A model generated the notes under the pieces. It was not told the DNA's origin and made no database searches. It was given only the letters and a program-made list of their open reading frames with translations. This document shows, in pieces, positions 52,398 through 61,205 of a stretch of DNA of 64,000 nucleotides; position 1 is the first letter of the stretch; every line of letters starts with the position of its first letter. Location of the stretch: NCBI GenBank assembly GCA_934320845.1, contig CAKRFU010000015.1, forward strand, positions 1 to 64,000, in the 5' to 3' direction. The position numbers and the translations under genes were made by a program. The stretch is from an uncultured Lachnospiraceae bacterium (GTDB lineage: Bacteria > Bacillota > Clostridia > Lachnospirales > Lachnospiraceae).

Positions 52398-53009
52398 ATG
52401 AGCAAAATCGGTATTATGGGTGGAACATTCAATCCGATTCATCGTGCACATGTGGAGATGGGGAAGGCATGTCTTAGGCAGCAGAATTTAGATAGAGTAT
52501 TATTTATGCCATCTAAAAATCCTCCCCACAAAGAAAAAAAAGAGATACTTTCTGATAAGGAAAGAGCCGATATGGTTAAGCTTGCATTGTCTAAGTATGA
52601 TGAATTAGAATTTTCCGATTTTGAATTATTAAGGCAGGGGACAACGTATACTGCCGATACACTCAGACTGCTTCAAAAAGATAATCCGGAAGATAAATAT
52701 TTTTTCATAATGGGTGCTGATTCGCTTTTGTATCTTGATGAGTGGTATAAACCGGACGAGATTATGAAAAGGGCTGTTATACTGGCTATAGGACGTGATT
52801 GTTCGACTAAATCAGAGTTAAACGAAAAAAAGATAGAACTGATTAAGGAATTTCCATATGCGGACATAAGGTTTGTAGAGATGGAGCAGATGCCTATAAG
52901 TTCAAGTGAAATAAGGCATAGTATCGCCAACGGAGAGAATGTGGAAAAATATCTTGACGGTGAAGTATGGAACTATATTTGTGATAATCATTTGTACAAA
53001 ATGAGGTAA
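52398..53009 (+). CDS. nadD: nicotinate-nucleotide adenylyltransferase
   Basis: 203 aa, TGGAGG 10 nt upstream. GIMGGTFNPIHRAH (5-18) carries the HxGH-type nucleotidyl-transfer motif; FMPSKNPPHKEKK and the C-terminal ISSSEIRHSI are diagnostic. Makes deamido-NAD from nicotinate mononucleotide and ATP. Confidence 0.97.
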   Translation: MSKIGIMGGTFNPIHRAHVEMGKACLRQQNLDRVLFMPSKNPPHKEKKEILSDKERADMVKLALSKYDELEFSDFELLRQGTTYTADTLRLLQKDNPEDKYFFIMGADSLLYLDEWYKPDEIMKRAVILAIGRDCSTKSELNEKKIELIKEFPYADIRFVEMEQMPISSSEIRHSIANGENVEKYLDGEVWNYICDNHLYKMR

Positions 53010-53017
53010 ATAGAAAC

Positions 53018-53626
53018 ATGAAAGAAGAATATAATAAGATAAAAGAGAAACTCAGTAAAAAACTTTCAGTAAAAAGATTTGACCATACAATAGGTGTAAG
53101 TTATACTGCGGCGGCAATGGCAATGAGATACGGAGTAAATGTTGATAAGGCGGCAATGGCAGGGCTTTTGCATGACTGTGCAAAGTATATGACAGATGAT
53201 GAACTTATCGAAAAGTGTACAAAGTATGGAATAGACTGCTCAGAGACGGAACTTAAAAACGGGTATCTTCTGCATGCCAAATTAGGAGCGTATTTCTCAA
53301 AAGAAAAATATGGAATTGAAGATGAAGAGATATGTTCGGCTGTAAGATACCATACGACAGGAAAACCGGCTATGTCAGTACTTGAAGCAATAGTTTTTAC
53401 AGCGGATTATATAGAGCCGGGAAGAAAAGTGCTTCCTAACTTTAAATTGATAAGAAGCATGGCTTTTGTAGATTTGGATGAGGCAGTTTATCTTATACTT
53501 CAAAATACATTGTCATATTTAAATGAAGAAAAAGAAGATAAACAAATCCACAAAGAGATAGACAGACATTCAGTTGAAGCGTATAAATATTACAAAAAAA
53601 TCCATGATGAAAAATCTGGATGTTAA
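53018..53626 (+). CDS. yqeK: YqeK family HD hydrolase (Ap4A hydrolase)
   Basis: 202 aa, 8 bp after nadD. HD domain: RFDHTIGV (His first ligand), LLHDCAKYM (HD pair), YHTTG, and TADYIEPGR. Bacterial YqeK cleaves Ap4A symmetrically. The nadD-yqeK-rsfS order is conserved in Firmicutes. Confidence 0.94.
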   Translation: MKEEYNKIKEKLSKKLSVKRFDHTIGVSYTAAAMAMRYGVNVDKAAMAGLLHDCAKYMTDDELIEKCTKYGIDCSETELKNGYLLHAKLGAYFSKEKYGIEDEEICSAVRYHTTGKPAMSVLEAIVFTADYIEPGRKVLPNFKLIRSMAFVDLDEAVYLILQNTLSYLNEEKEDKQIHKEIDRHSVEAYKYYKKIHDEKSGC

Positions 53627-53655
53627 AAGTTAAATATAGGAGGAATAGAAATAGA

Positions 53656-54006
53656 ATGACAAAGCAGAAGGAAATGGCAAAAATCGCTTATGATGCACTT
53701 GATGAAAAAAAAGGTGAGGATATAAAAATCATTGATATATCGGAGATTTCAATAATGGCAGACTATTTTGTAGTTGCAAGCGGTTCAAGTACGACACAGA
53801 TACAGGCTCTTGTAAAAAACGTCGAGGAAAATCTTCATAAAGCGGGATGCGTTATGAAAAGAATGGAAGGTGACAGAAACAGTTCATGGGTGCTGCTTGA
53901 TTTTGGAGATGTTGTTGTACATGTATTTAACAGAGAGGACAGATTATTCTATGACTTAGAAAGAATATGGTCAGACGGTAAGATAATCGAACCGGAGGAT
54001 TTATAA
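53656..54006 (+). CDS. rsfS: ribosome silencing factor RsfS
   Basis: 116 aa from ATG 53656 with AGGAGG at 53638-53643; the frame is open to 53620 but a start there would overlap yqeK. Typical: DIKIIDISEISIMADYFVVAS, MEGDRNSSWVLLDFGDVVVH, FYDLERIWSD. Binds uL14 and blocks subunit joining in slow growth. End of the operon. Confidence 0.96.
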   Translation: MTKQKEMAKIAYDALDEKKGEDIKIIDISEISIMADYFVVASGSSTTQIQALVKNVEENLHKAGCVMKRMEGDRNSSWVLLDFGDVVVHVFNREDRLFYDLERIWSDGKIIEPEDL

Positions 54007-54027
54007 TGAATAGTCGGACATTCTCTT

Positions 54028-54066
54028 GAACATATGTTTGACAATATGGAACAAATGTGCTAAAAT
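54028..54066 (+). promoter_or_regulatory. lexA promoter with two LexA boxes
   Basis: GAACATATGTTT (54028-54039) is one base off the Gram-positive GAAC-N4-GTTC box. GAACAAATGTGC (54049-54060), 21 bp further, is a weaker second one. The promoter TTGACA (54038-54043), 17-bp spacer, TAAAAT (54061-54066) overlaps both, so bound LexA would block RNA polymerase: autoregulation. Confidence 0.8.
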
Positions 54067-54099
54067 TATTTAAATAAATTAAATTCGGGAGGATGAATT

Positions 54100-54717
54100 A
54101 TGGCAAAGGAAAGAATATCTGCAAAGCAGAAAGAAATACTTGACTTTATTAAATCTGAAATTTTGAATAAAGGATATCCGCCTGCTGTACGTGAAATATG
54201 TGAAGCAGTAAATCTGAAGTCTACATCATCAGTGCATTCACATTTAGAGACACTTGAGAAAAATGGATTTATCAGAAGAGATCCTACTAAGCCGAGAGCT
54301 ATTGAAATTATAGATGATGACTTTAATCTTGTTAGAAGAGAATTAGTAAATGTACCTATTATTGGTTCTGTTGCTGCGGGAGAGCCGATTTTTGCCGAGC
54401 AGAATGTAGAGGGTTACATGCCGGTTTTACCGGGAGATATGCCAAAAGGTGAAGCGTTTATTCTCCGTGTCAGAGGAGAGAGTATGATAAATGTCGGCAT
54501 ATATGACGGTGACAAAGTATTGGTACATAAGCAGAATGTAGCGGAAAACGGAGAGCTTGTTGTTGCACTCGTAGACGATGCAGCGACAGTCAAGACATTC
54601 TATAAAGAAGACGGTCATTTCAGACTTCAGCCGGAAAATGATACTATGGATCCTATCATAGTAAATGATGTTGAAGTTTTGGGAAAGGTTGTCGGTTTAT
54701 TTAGATCATATCATTGA
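54100..54717 (+). CDS. lexA: LexA repressor
   Basis: 205 aa, CGGGAGG upstream. N-terminal winged helix (1-66: AVREICEAVNLKSTSSVHSH), linker, then the self-cleaving domain with cut site Ala93-Gly94 and dyad Ser128 (GESMINVGI) and Lys165 (AATVKTFY). Controls the SOS response; its own promoter carries two boxes. Confidence 0.98.
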   Translation: MAKERISAKQKEILDFIKSEILNKGYPPAVREICEAVNLKSTSSVHSHLETLEKNGFIRRDPTKPRAIEIIDDDFNLVRRELVNVPIIGSVAAGEPIFAEQNVEGYMPVLPGDMPKGEAFILRVRGESMINVGIYDGDKVLVHKQNVAENGELVVALVDDAATVKTFYKEDGHFRLQPENDTMDPIIVNDVEVLGKVVGLFRSYH

Positions 54718-54721
54718 TGAA

Positions 54722-54757
54722 AAAAGATGTTACCATATAGATACGGTAGCATCTTTT
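54722..54757 (+). terminator. terminator after lexA
   Basis: AAAAGATGTTACC (54722-54734) pairs with GGTAGCATCTTTT (54745-54757) with one T-G pair. Confidence 0.85.
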
Positions 54758-54784
54758 GTATAATAAACAGGAGTGGCAGGTTAT

Positions 54785-55756
54785 ATGAATCGTATCAGGG
54801 ATGATATTAAAAAGAGAAACTTTCATAATTTATACCTTTTGTATGGTGATGAGGAATATCTGAAAAGATATTACAGGGAAAATCTCAAATATTGTATATT
54901 AGAAGATAGTGACGATATGAATTTCTCAAAGTTTGAGAACAAGGGAATAGATTTAAATGAGGTGCAGGCTATAGCAGATACATTGCCGTTTTTCAGTGAG
55001 TACCGTCTTATTATCATTCAGGACAGCGGTTTGTTTAAGTCATCAAATGATTTTGCGGATTATCTTGAGCATATGCCTGACAGCACGATTATTGTTTTTG
55101 TAGAAAAAGAGATAGACAAGCGAAACAAATTATATAAATATATAAACAAAAACGGTATTGCGGCTGAGATAAAAGTAAAGGATTCCGAGGAAGCTTTAAA
55201 CTGGGCTGCAAAAAGACTAAAAGAGTCAGGAAAAGTCTTTACAAGAAAGACTATGGAGTATTTTCTTCAAAGGGTTGACAACAACCTTTATAACCTGTCA
55301 AATGAAATAGAAAAAATAGTTGCATATACAATGGGAAGAGAAGAGGTTACGATAGCAGATATAGATGCCGTGTGCCCGGCATATCTGCAAAATCATATTT
55401 TTCAGATGGTAGATGCCGTGGGAGTGGGAGATACTGATAAAGCATTAAAATTATACAATGAACTTATTGAGTTAAAAGAAGCACCGTCGTATATCCTGTA
55501 TATGTTAATCAGACATTTCAATATACTTCTTCAAATAGGTTCTATGGGAAATGCACCAAAGAACCAGATTGCAGCTAAGATAGGCATATCTCCATATTTT
55601 GTAGGAAATTATCAGAGACAGTCATCACGTTTTTCGGGAAGACAGCTCAAACAGGCACTTGACAACAGTCTTGAAACAGAGCAGAAATTTAAGACAGGTG
55701 TTTTAGATGACCAGATAGGAGTTGAGCTATTGCTGATTGAGCTTGTCCAAATGTGA
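54785..55756 (+). CDS. holA: DNA polymerase III delta subunit
   Basis: 323 aa from ATG 54785 (CAGGAG upstream; GTG 54773 overlaps it). Clamp-loader wrench: N-terminal NLYLLYGDEEYLKRYY, middle VDNNLYNLSNEIEKIVAY, C-terminal APSYILYMLIRHFNILLQI. Opens the beta clamp. Only about 70 bp after lexA. Confidence 0.93.
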   Translation: MNRIRDDIKKRNFHNLYLLYGDEEYLKRYYRENLKYCILEDSDDMNFSKFENKGIDLNEVQAIADTLPFFSEYRLIIIQDSGLFKSSNDFADYLEHMPDSTIIVFVEKEIDKRNKLYKYINKNGIAAEIKVKDSEEALNWAAKRLKESGKVFTRKTMEYFLQRVDNNLYNLSNEIEKIVAYTMGREEVTIADIDAVCPAYLQNHIFQMVDAVGVGDTDKALKLYNELIELKEAPSYILYMLIRHFNILLQIGSMGNAPKNQIAAKIGISPYFVGNYQRQSSRFSGRQLKQALDNSLETEQKFKTGVLDDQIGVELLLIELVQM

Positions 55757-55902
55757 TAATTTTGTGATAAAGATATATACTTAGTTGTTATTTTTTGTGC
55801 AGTGTGATAACATTGTATCAATGACTACATTGCATCTGGTACAACGAAAAAAACAGTTATTCGTTATACTAGGCTGCAAAGTAAAATTTAGGAGGAAAAA
55901 CG

Positions 55903-56946
55903 ATGTGGTGTCCAAAGTGTAAAACTGAATACCGTGATGGTATAACAGTATGTGCAGATTGTGGAAGTGAACTCGTTGAAGGTACAGCAGATGATTTTGA
56001 TGTTGTTGAAATCTGTGATCTTAAAGACGAGGAAATGGCTGAAAACTTTATTGAATATCTTGAGTATTCAAAGATTGAAAATGCCAAAAAAGTTATAAAA
56101 GATGGTGTTGCGGTTGTGACAGTGCCATCGAGATATGAAAAGCAGGTTGAGAAGCTTTTTAAAGGTTTTCAGCTTGCATTAGAGGAAGAAAAAGAGAAAC
56201 AGGAAGAAGAGGCAGGAAGATTAGAAAAAGAAGAAGTTTCCGAAGATTTAGAGAAGGAAAGTGGTGCTTCTGATTCTGATGAAATAGCCGAGACTTCGAT
56301 AACTGATGAAGCTGCAGAAGCAGCGAAAGATACTCTGGATGATGAAAAATCGGATGCCTGGGACATAGAAAAAGACGAAAGTGAAGCTGATGAAAAACTC
56401 GTTGAAGAAGATGATTTGCATGATAATGTAATCACTGACGATGAGATAGAAGAAGATACGGCTGATATACTCTACACACCGTCAAAGGCATATGTAAAGA
56501 AAGAAGACGAGTATAAAGATGTTAAGTTTTCGGGATATACATTTATTGTATTCGGTGTATTAGGTGCGGTTTATCTTGTACTTTGCAAATTGGATATTAT
56601 TCCGATTGACTACAATATATTTATCTTTTGTGTGCTTGCTGCCATGTTTGCAGGATTTATCATCATGGGACTTGTCTCAGTTGTAAAATCAGGCAAGATA
56701 AAACTTCAGATACCTGAAGAAGAAATTATGACAGAGAAGATAAATGCATGGCTTGATGAAAATATAACTAAAGAGAGAGCAGAAAAGTGGATTGATGATA
56801 CAGTATCAGACGAAGAAAATGACCTTGTTATCACAGCACATATACGTTCTATTCTCATAAAAAAATATCCGAATTTAGATGTTGCATTTATTGAGATGCT
56901 TACGGAAGAATTCTTCAACTCACATTTTATTGAAGAAGATAAATAG
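55903..56946 (+). CDS. zinc-ribbon membrane protein, unknown role
   Basis: 347 aa, AGGAGG 7 nt upstream. N-terminal zinc ribbon CPKC...CADC (3/6 and 18/21), then a small domain (about 33-90) resembling DUF2007 signal-transducing domains, a long acidic linker (about 95-190, Glu/Asp/Ala-rich), two membrane segments (about 207-226 and 231-253) and a C-terminal helical cytoplasmic domain (about 260-347). No partner genes adjacent. Upstream (55757-55902) I see no clear promoter. Confidence 0.75.
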   Translation: MWCPKCKTEYRDGITVCADCGSELVEGTADDFDVVEICDLKDEEMAENFIEYLEYSKIENAKKVIKDGVAVVTVPSRYEKQVEKLFKGFQLALEEEKEKQEEEAGRLEKEEVSEDLEKESGASDSDEIAETSITDEAAEAAKDTLDDEKSDAWDIEKDESEADEKLVEEDDLHDNVITDDEIEEDTADILYTPSKAYVKKEDEYKDVKFSGYTFIVFGVLGAVYLVLCKLDIIPIDYNIFIFCVLAAMFAGFIIMGLVSVVKSGKIKLQIPEEEIMTEKINAWLDENITKERAEKWIDDTVSDEENDLVITAHIRSILIKKYPNLDVAFIEMLTEEFFNSHFIEEDK

Positions 56947-56954
56947 GATAACAT

Positions 56955-57002
56955 AAAAAAGTGATGATTTGAAACTGTCAGCTTCAAATCATCACTTTTT
57001 TT
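56955..57002. terminator. strong bidirectional terminator
   Basis: AAAAAGTGATGATTTGAA (56956-56973) pairs perfectly with TTCAAATCATCACTTTTT (56983-57000), loop ACTGTCAGC. Long T run on + and a matching one on -, serving the zinc-ribbon gene and the convergent pyrophosphorylase gene. The bases 57003-57107 hold nothing else of note. Confidence 0.93.
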
Positions 57003-57107
57003 AGGAAATAGTATTAAAAAACAGTCTATGCCGGTTATTCATAGTTTGTTTTAATAGTTTTATAATTTTATACTTTTATTTTTTTGAAATTCTGTAGTTT
57101 GGTAACT

Positions 57108-58334
57108 CTACAGTTCTATGCCGTTCTCTTTGAGAAGTTCTCTTGCACTTTCAATTGAGTCCACACCGGTTTTGTTTTTGATAGGTGCAAATTCTTTACG
57201 TCTTTCTACCTCAAATGGGAGGCATGTGTCAAGCATGTGTATCATATCAAGGATAAGTGTTTCAAATTTGTATCCGTTTGGAGTTTCAGGTTTGATAAAA
57301 TCACCTTTTTCATCCATGTAAGGAATTTTCTTTTCAACAATATGAAGCGGAAGTTCATTGTTGCATATATCTTCAAGTTCAGGTTCATGAAAAAGATAAT
57401 TGAGGATAACCCCAAAGTTGTATGCCGGTTCACCGTTTTCGTCTTTTGTGTTTCTCAGTTCTTCTGTCTGTTCGTAGTATTCCACAATAGAAGGTCGTCC
57501 ATCTTCAAGACACATAACACCGACTTTTTCATCAGGGTCAGCTTTTCTTACAACCTTTGCACCGACAGTGCATTTTTGGTCTATTGTTGCACCGATAAAG
57601 CATGGGTCAGCGATTCTTTGAAGAACATTGTCCACAGCAAATACATTGAGCCATTCAATTTTTTCTTTGTGAATAATATCTACAATGCCTGCATTCTGCA
57701 TAGATGAGAACCATCCGCCATTTCCGTTAGGTGATGTTGCAATCTTACCTTTTGTCTCCATGTATACTTTGCCTTCATAAGTTGCCGCAGGAGCCATATC
57801 CTGTTTGAAAAAATGAATATATTCAGGATTGTAGGTAAAGTAGTTTTGTTCTTTAAAAAATGTTGTTGTAGCTTCGTGATTTTTATCACTTGTCATGATA
57901 AAAAGATGAATCCATACACCGGCTTCGTCAACAACGTCGAGAAGATTTCTTATAATTCGCTGGAAGATGTATACGGATTTTGTGATACCTATATCATACA
58001 TTCCCTTAGGATTATCTGAACCAAGACGTGTTCCCATACCTCCTGCTAAAAGAACGGCGCCGACTTTTCCGGCACGGATTGCTTCAAGACCAAGTGATTT
58101 GAAGTGTTCTTTTGAGCCATTGATTTCGTCTAAAGTCATAGCCTTTATAGGGGTAATAACACCTCTTTTATCATCACCTGTTTTTTTAATGATTTTTTCG
58201 GTGACAGAAAAATCTGTTTCATCGATTTGCTGTAATAATGCCTTTTTTTCATTTTCCGGTAACTCATCATAATATTTAAGAACATGTAACTGTTCATAGT
58301 TTTCAAGTTTCTTTTTTGCGTTTTCAAAATTCAT
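57108..58334 (-). CDS. UDPGP-family UDP-sugar pyrophosphorylase
   Basis: 408 aa from ATG 58334 (AAAGGA upstream). Signature LLAGGMGTRLGSDNPKGMYDIG (from about 95) for UTP binding, then FIMTSDKNHEAT and NGNGGWFSSM. This is the UDP-N-acetylglucosamine/UDP-glucose pyrophosphorylase type related to eukaryotic UAP1, not GalU or GlmU. It makes a UDP-sugar from UTP and a sugar 1-phosphate. Exact sugar not readable from sequence. Monocistronic. Confidence 0.9.
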   Translation of the reverse strand: MNFENAKKKLENYEQLHVLKYYDELPENEKKALLQQIDETDFSVTEKIIKKTGDDKRGVITPIKAMTLDEINGSKEHFKSLGLEAIRAGKVGAVLLAGGMGTRLGSDNPKGMYDIGITKSVYIFQRIIRNLLDVVDEAGVWIHLFIMTSDKNHEATTTFFKEQNYFTYNPEYIHFFKQDMAPAATYEGKVYMETKGKIATSPNGNGGWFSSMQNAGIVDIIHKEKIEWLNVFAVDNVLQRIADPCFIGATIDQKCTVGAKVVRKADPDEKVGVMCLEDGRPSIVEYYEQTEELRNTKDENGEPAYNFGVILNYLFHEPELEDICNNELPLHIVEKKIPYMDEKGDFIKPETPNGYKFETLILDMIHMLDTCLPFEVERRKEFAPIKNKTGVDSIESARELLKENGIEL

Positions 58335-58421
58335 CAAATTTTTCGTCCTTTCTCCATGAGTTTATTTTAAATGTAATGCTGTCTGCTGCACCGTGGGAGT
58401 GAACAGTAACACTGCAACGAT

Positions 58422-58450
58422 ATTATACATAAAAACAGGGAACTATGCAA
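58422..58450 (-). promoter_or_regulatory. promoter of the UDP-sugar pyrophosphorylase gene
   Basis: On the minus strand TTGCAT (58450-58445), 17-bp spacer, TATAAT (58427-58422). Confidence 0.75.
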
Positions 58451-58479
58451 TTGACTTATGTAAAGTGTCGGAATATAAT
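58451..58479 (+). promoter_or_regulatory. promoter of the 58568 operon
   Basis: TTGACT (58451-58456), 17-bp spacer, TATAAT (58474-58479). Its -35 box abuts the -35 box of the divergent promoter with no base between. Confidence 0.75.
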
Positions 58480-58567
58480 TAGAAAGGAATGTTGGTGTTT
58501 GCAGTGTAGCAGGACAGTGACAAAAGGATTATTGGTGGATTGGGAAAAGATGGGAGGAAAATAGTTT

Positions 58568-59230
58568 ATGTTTGGAAAAAAAAAGAAAAAGCAAGGTACC
58601 GATATGACCTATTATTATTTGGATGCGCTTAAAAATAAGCAGATTCCTATATTGGTACTTGACCAAAAATGGCATGAACTGTTTCCTGATCACAGAAAAA
58701 CTGATGAGATAAGGAAACTTGAGAAAAAACTGCTCGATTTGATAAAACAGCAGGGGCAGTCAACGAATGATTTAAAAGAGTATGAAAAAGCTAAAAAAGT
58801 TATTATGGAAAATATAGTCAACAACATGACTGACGGATATGAGCCTGAAGCGGAAATGAAGCTTAAAAAACAGGATGCCAATCAGAAAATGCTTGATGAA
58901 TTGAATCAAAAAACTTTTGAGGCGGAAGATTTACAGCATAGGCTTCCGGCAGAGATACAGACTGCAAATAAGGAATTGCTTATTGCCTGCATGGATGTTT
59001 GTTATAAAGAACTTACGGAGAATACTGTCGTTATAGAAGAACTTGATGCATGGATAAACGCAGCGAGAGAAGAACTCAAAAACAGGATTTTGGCAAAGCA
59101 GGACAGAGAAATGCGAAATACAGAACTGTATAAATACATGCATAATTTACTTGGTGCAAAGGTAGTCGAGATATTTGATAAGAATAATCATGTATGGAAG
59201 GGAAATGTTGAAGAGAACATTTCGAAATAA
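58568..59230 (+). CDS. conserved hypothetical protein, coiled coil
   Basis: 220 aa, GGGAGG upstream. Basic N-terminus (MFGKKKKKQG), then a mostly helical, charged protein with likely coiled-coil stretches (about 45-80 and 90-125). No membrane segment or enzyme motif. Head of the operon acpS-nnrE/D-alr-mazF-rlmH, 5 bp before acpS. Function unknown. Confidence 0.7.
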   Translation: MFGKKKKKQGTDMTYYYLDALKNKQIPILVLDQKWHELFPDHRKTDEIRKLEKKLLDLIKQQGQSTNDLKEYEKAKKVIMENIVNNMTDGYEPEAEMKLKKQDANQKMLDELNQKTFEAEDLQHRLPAEIQTANKELLIACMDVCYKELTENTVVIEELDAWINAAREELKNRILAKQDREMRNTELYKYMHNLLGAKVVEIFDKNNHVWKGNVEENISK

Positions 59231-59235
59231 AAATA

Positions 59236-59604
59236 ATGAGTAAGATTATTGGTATTGGAACAGATGTTGTTGAGATAGAGAGAGTTGTTAAATCTTGTGA
59301 AAAAGTTAGTTTTTTAAACAAATATTATACAGAGGCAGAACGAAAAATAATTGAAAAAAGAAAAAATCGTGCTGCTACTAATTTTGCCGGCAAAGAAGCT
59401 GTAGTCAAGGCTTTTGGAACCGGCTTTTTAAATTGTATGCCGGGAGATATAGAGATACTCAGGGATGAATACGGAAAACCGTATGTAAATCTTTTTGGTG
59501 GTGCAAAGAAGCTGGCAGAAGATGAAGGTATAGTTAAAATACATATATCATTAAGCGATACAGACAAAATTGCGACGGCCTTTGTGGTTGCGGAAGGGAA
59601 ATAA
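59236..59604 (+). CDS. acpS: holo-[acyl-carrier-protein] synthase
   Basis: 122 aa. GIGTDVVEIERV (6-17) with the metal-binding Asp and NFAGKEAVVKAFGTGF (about 49-64) with the Glu are the two 4'-phosphopantetheinyl transferase motifs. Loads phosphopantetheine on ACP. The acpS-nnr-alr-mazF order is common in Firmicutes. Confidence 0.97.
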   Translation: MSKIIGIGTDVVEIERVVKSCEKVSFLNKYYTEAERKIIEKRKNRAATNFAGKEAVVKAFGTGFLNCMPGDIEILRDEYGKPYVNLFGGAKKLAEDEGIVKIHISLSDTDKIATAFVVAEGK

Positions 59605-59606
59605 AA

Positions 59607-61166
59607 ATGAAGTATATAACTGATGCAGAAGAAGCAAAGCAGATAGACAATATTTCAATAAACGAGATAGGGATACCCTCACTTGTTTTGATGGAAAGAG
59701 CCGCATTAAGTGTTGTAAATGAAATTGAGAAAAAATATATTGCAAAGTTAAAGTCAGACAGTAAAAGAAATACTGAAATAAAGGTACTTGTAGTCTCCGG
59801 TATGGGCAATAATGGTGCGGACGGAGTGGCAGCGGCAAGAATGCTTATGCATGACGGGATAAAAACTGATATAAAGCTTGTTGGGAATATTGAACATGCC
59901 AGTGATGAGATGAGAAAACAGCTTGAGATAGCAAAAAATCTGGAAATATCTTTTGTCACGAATATAGAAGAAAATGAATATGATATTATAATAGATGCAA
60001 TTTTTGGAATTGGTCTGTCAAGAGAAATAACAGGCGAATATAAAGAAATTATTAAAAAGATAAATGAGAGTAAATCATATATTGTATCAGTAGATATTTC
60101 GTCAGGAGTTGATGCTTCAAACGGAAAAATACTAGGCATTGCAGTAAAAGCAGACCTGACGGTTACATTTGGAACATTAAAAAGAGGAATGTTAATGTTT
60201 CCGGGGGCAGGATTTTCAGGTGAGATAAAAGTGAGTGACATAGGATTTCCAAAAAAAACTGTTGAAAGTGTATCTCCAGAGGCATATACATTTGAGCAAA
60301 GCGATATTAACAATATAATGCCACCAAGAAAGGCAAGAACGAATAAGGGAAATTATGGAAAAGTGCTTGTGATAGCGGGATGTGAGACAATGTGCGGAGC
60401 GTGTTATTTTAGTGCGGCGGCAGCATACAGAGCCGGATGTGGTCTTGTGAGAATACTTACCGCAAAGGAAAATCTGCAGGTATTGAAAACGAAACTTCCG
60501 GAGGCGATAATAGGAAGTTATGATGAAGAGTTTGAAGATGGTATAGATTTTACACCTAAAAAAGAAGTTGAGGAAGCAATAAACTGGGCAGATGTCATTG
60601 TAATAGGCCCCGGACTCGGTAATGGAATGAAAGCAAAAGCACTTGTAAAACGCATATTAAAGGTTGAAGATAAAACTGTTGTAATGGATGCAGACGGTTT
60701 GAACGTATTAGCAGAATTTATAGACAATGGAGAAATTACACTTGATGATATTGGCTCGAACTTTATACTAACACCTCATATAAAAGAAATGAGCAGGCTT
60801 GCAAAAAAAACAACCGACGAAGTGAAAAACGACATGTCTTATTTTGCGGCTGTGCAGGCACATTGTACTGTTGTTTTAAAGGATGCAAGGACAATTGTCG
60901 GAGAGGGAAGAGATGTTAAGAAAAGAAAAATGTATATAAACATGTCAGGAAACAATGCGCTTGCAACGGGTGGTTCGGGTGATGTATTAAGTGGAATTAT
61001 AGCTGGTATAGCTGCTCAGGACAGAAAAATGAAGCCGTCACTTGCCTCTGCACTGGGAGTGTATATTCATGGATTAACGGCAGAAAGATACACCGAGACA
61101 AAAAGCAGATACAGCATGACAGCATCAGATATTATAGATATGTTACCGCAGGTTATGCCTGAATAA
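59607..61166 (+). CDS. nnr: bifunctional NAD(P)H-hydrate epimerase/dehydratase
   Basis: 519 aa, 2 bp after acpS. The N-terminal epimerase half (YjeF-N, about 1-225) has GMGNNGADGVAAARML and DAIFGIGLSREI; the C-terminal dehydratase half (about 235-515) has the ribokinase-like ATGGSGDVLSGIIAGI near 450. Repairs hydrated NADH and NADPH. Confidence 0.95.
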   Translation: MKYITDAEEAKQIDNISINEIGIPSLVLMERAALSVVNEIEKKYIAKLKSDSKRNTEIKVLVVSGMGNNGADGVAAARMLMHDGIKTDIKLVGNIEHASDEMRKQLEIAKNLEISFVTNIEENEYDIIIDAIFGIGLSREITGEYKEIIKKINESKSYIVSVDISSGVDASNGKILGIAVKADLTVTFGTLKRGMLMFPGAGFSGEIKVSDIGFPKKTVESVSPEAYTFEQSDINNIMPPRKARTNKGNYGKVLVIAGCETMCGACYFSAAAAYRAGCGLVRILTAKENLQVLKTKLPEAIIGSYDEEFEDGIDFTPKKEVEEAINWADVIVIGPGLGNGMKAKALVKRILKVEDKTVVMDADGLNVLAEFIDNGEITLDDIGSNFILTPHIKEMSRLAKKTTDEVKNDMSYFAAVQAHCTVVLKDARTIVGEGRDVKKRKMYINMSGNNALATGGSGDVLSGIIAGIAAQDRKMKPSLASALGVYIHGLTAERYTETKSRYSMTASDIIDMLPQVMPE

Positions 61167-61205
61167 GAATTAAAAATAAAACAGAATAGAAGGAGGCTCA
61201 TGGAA

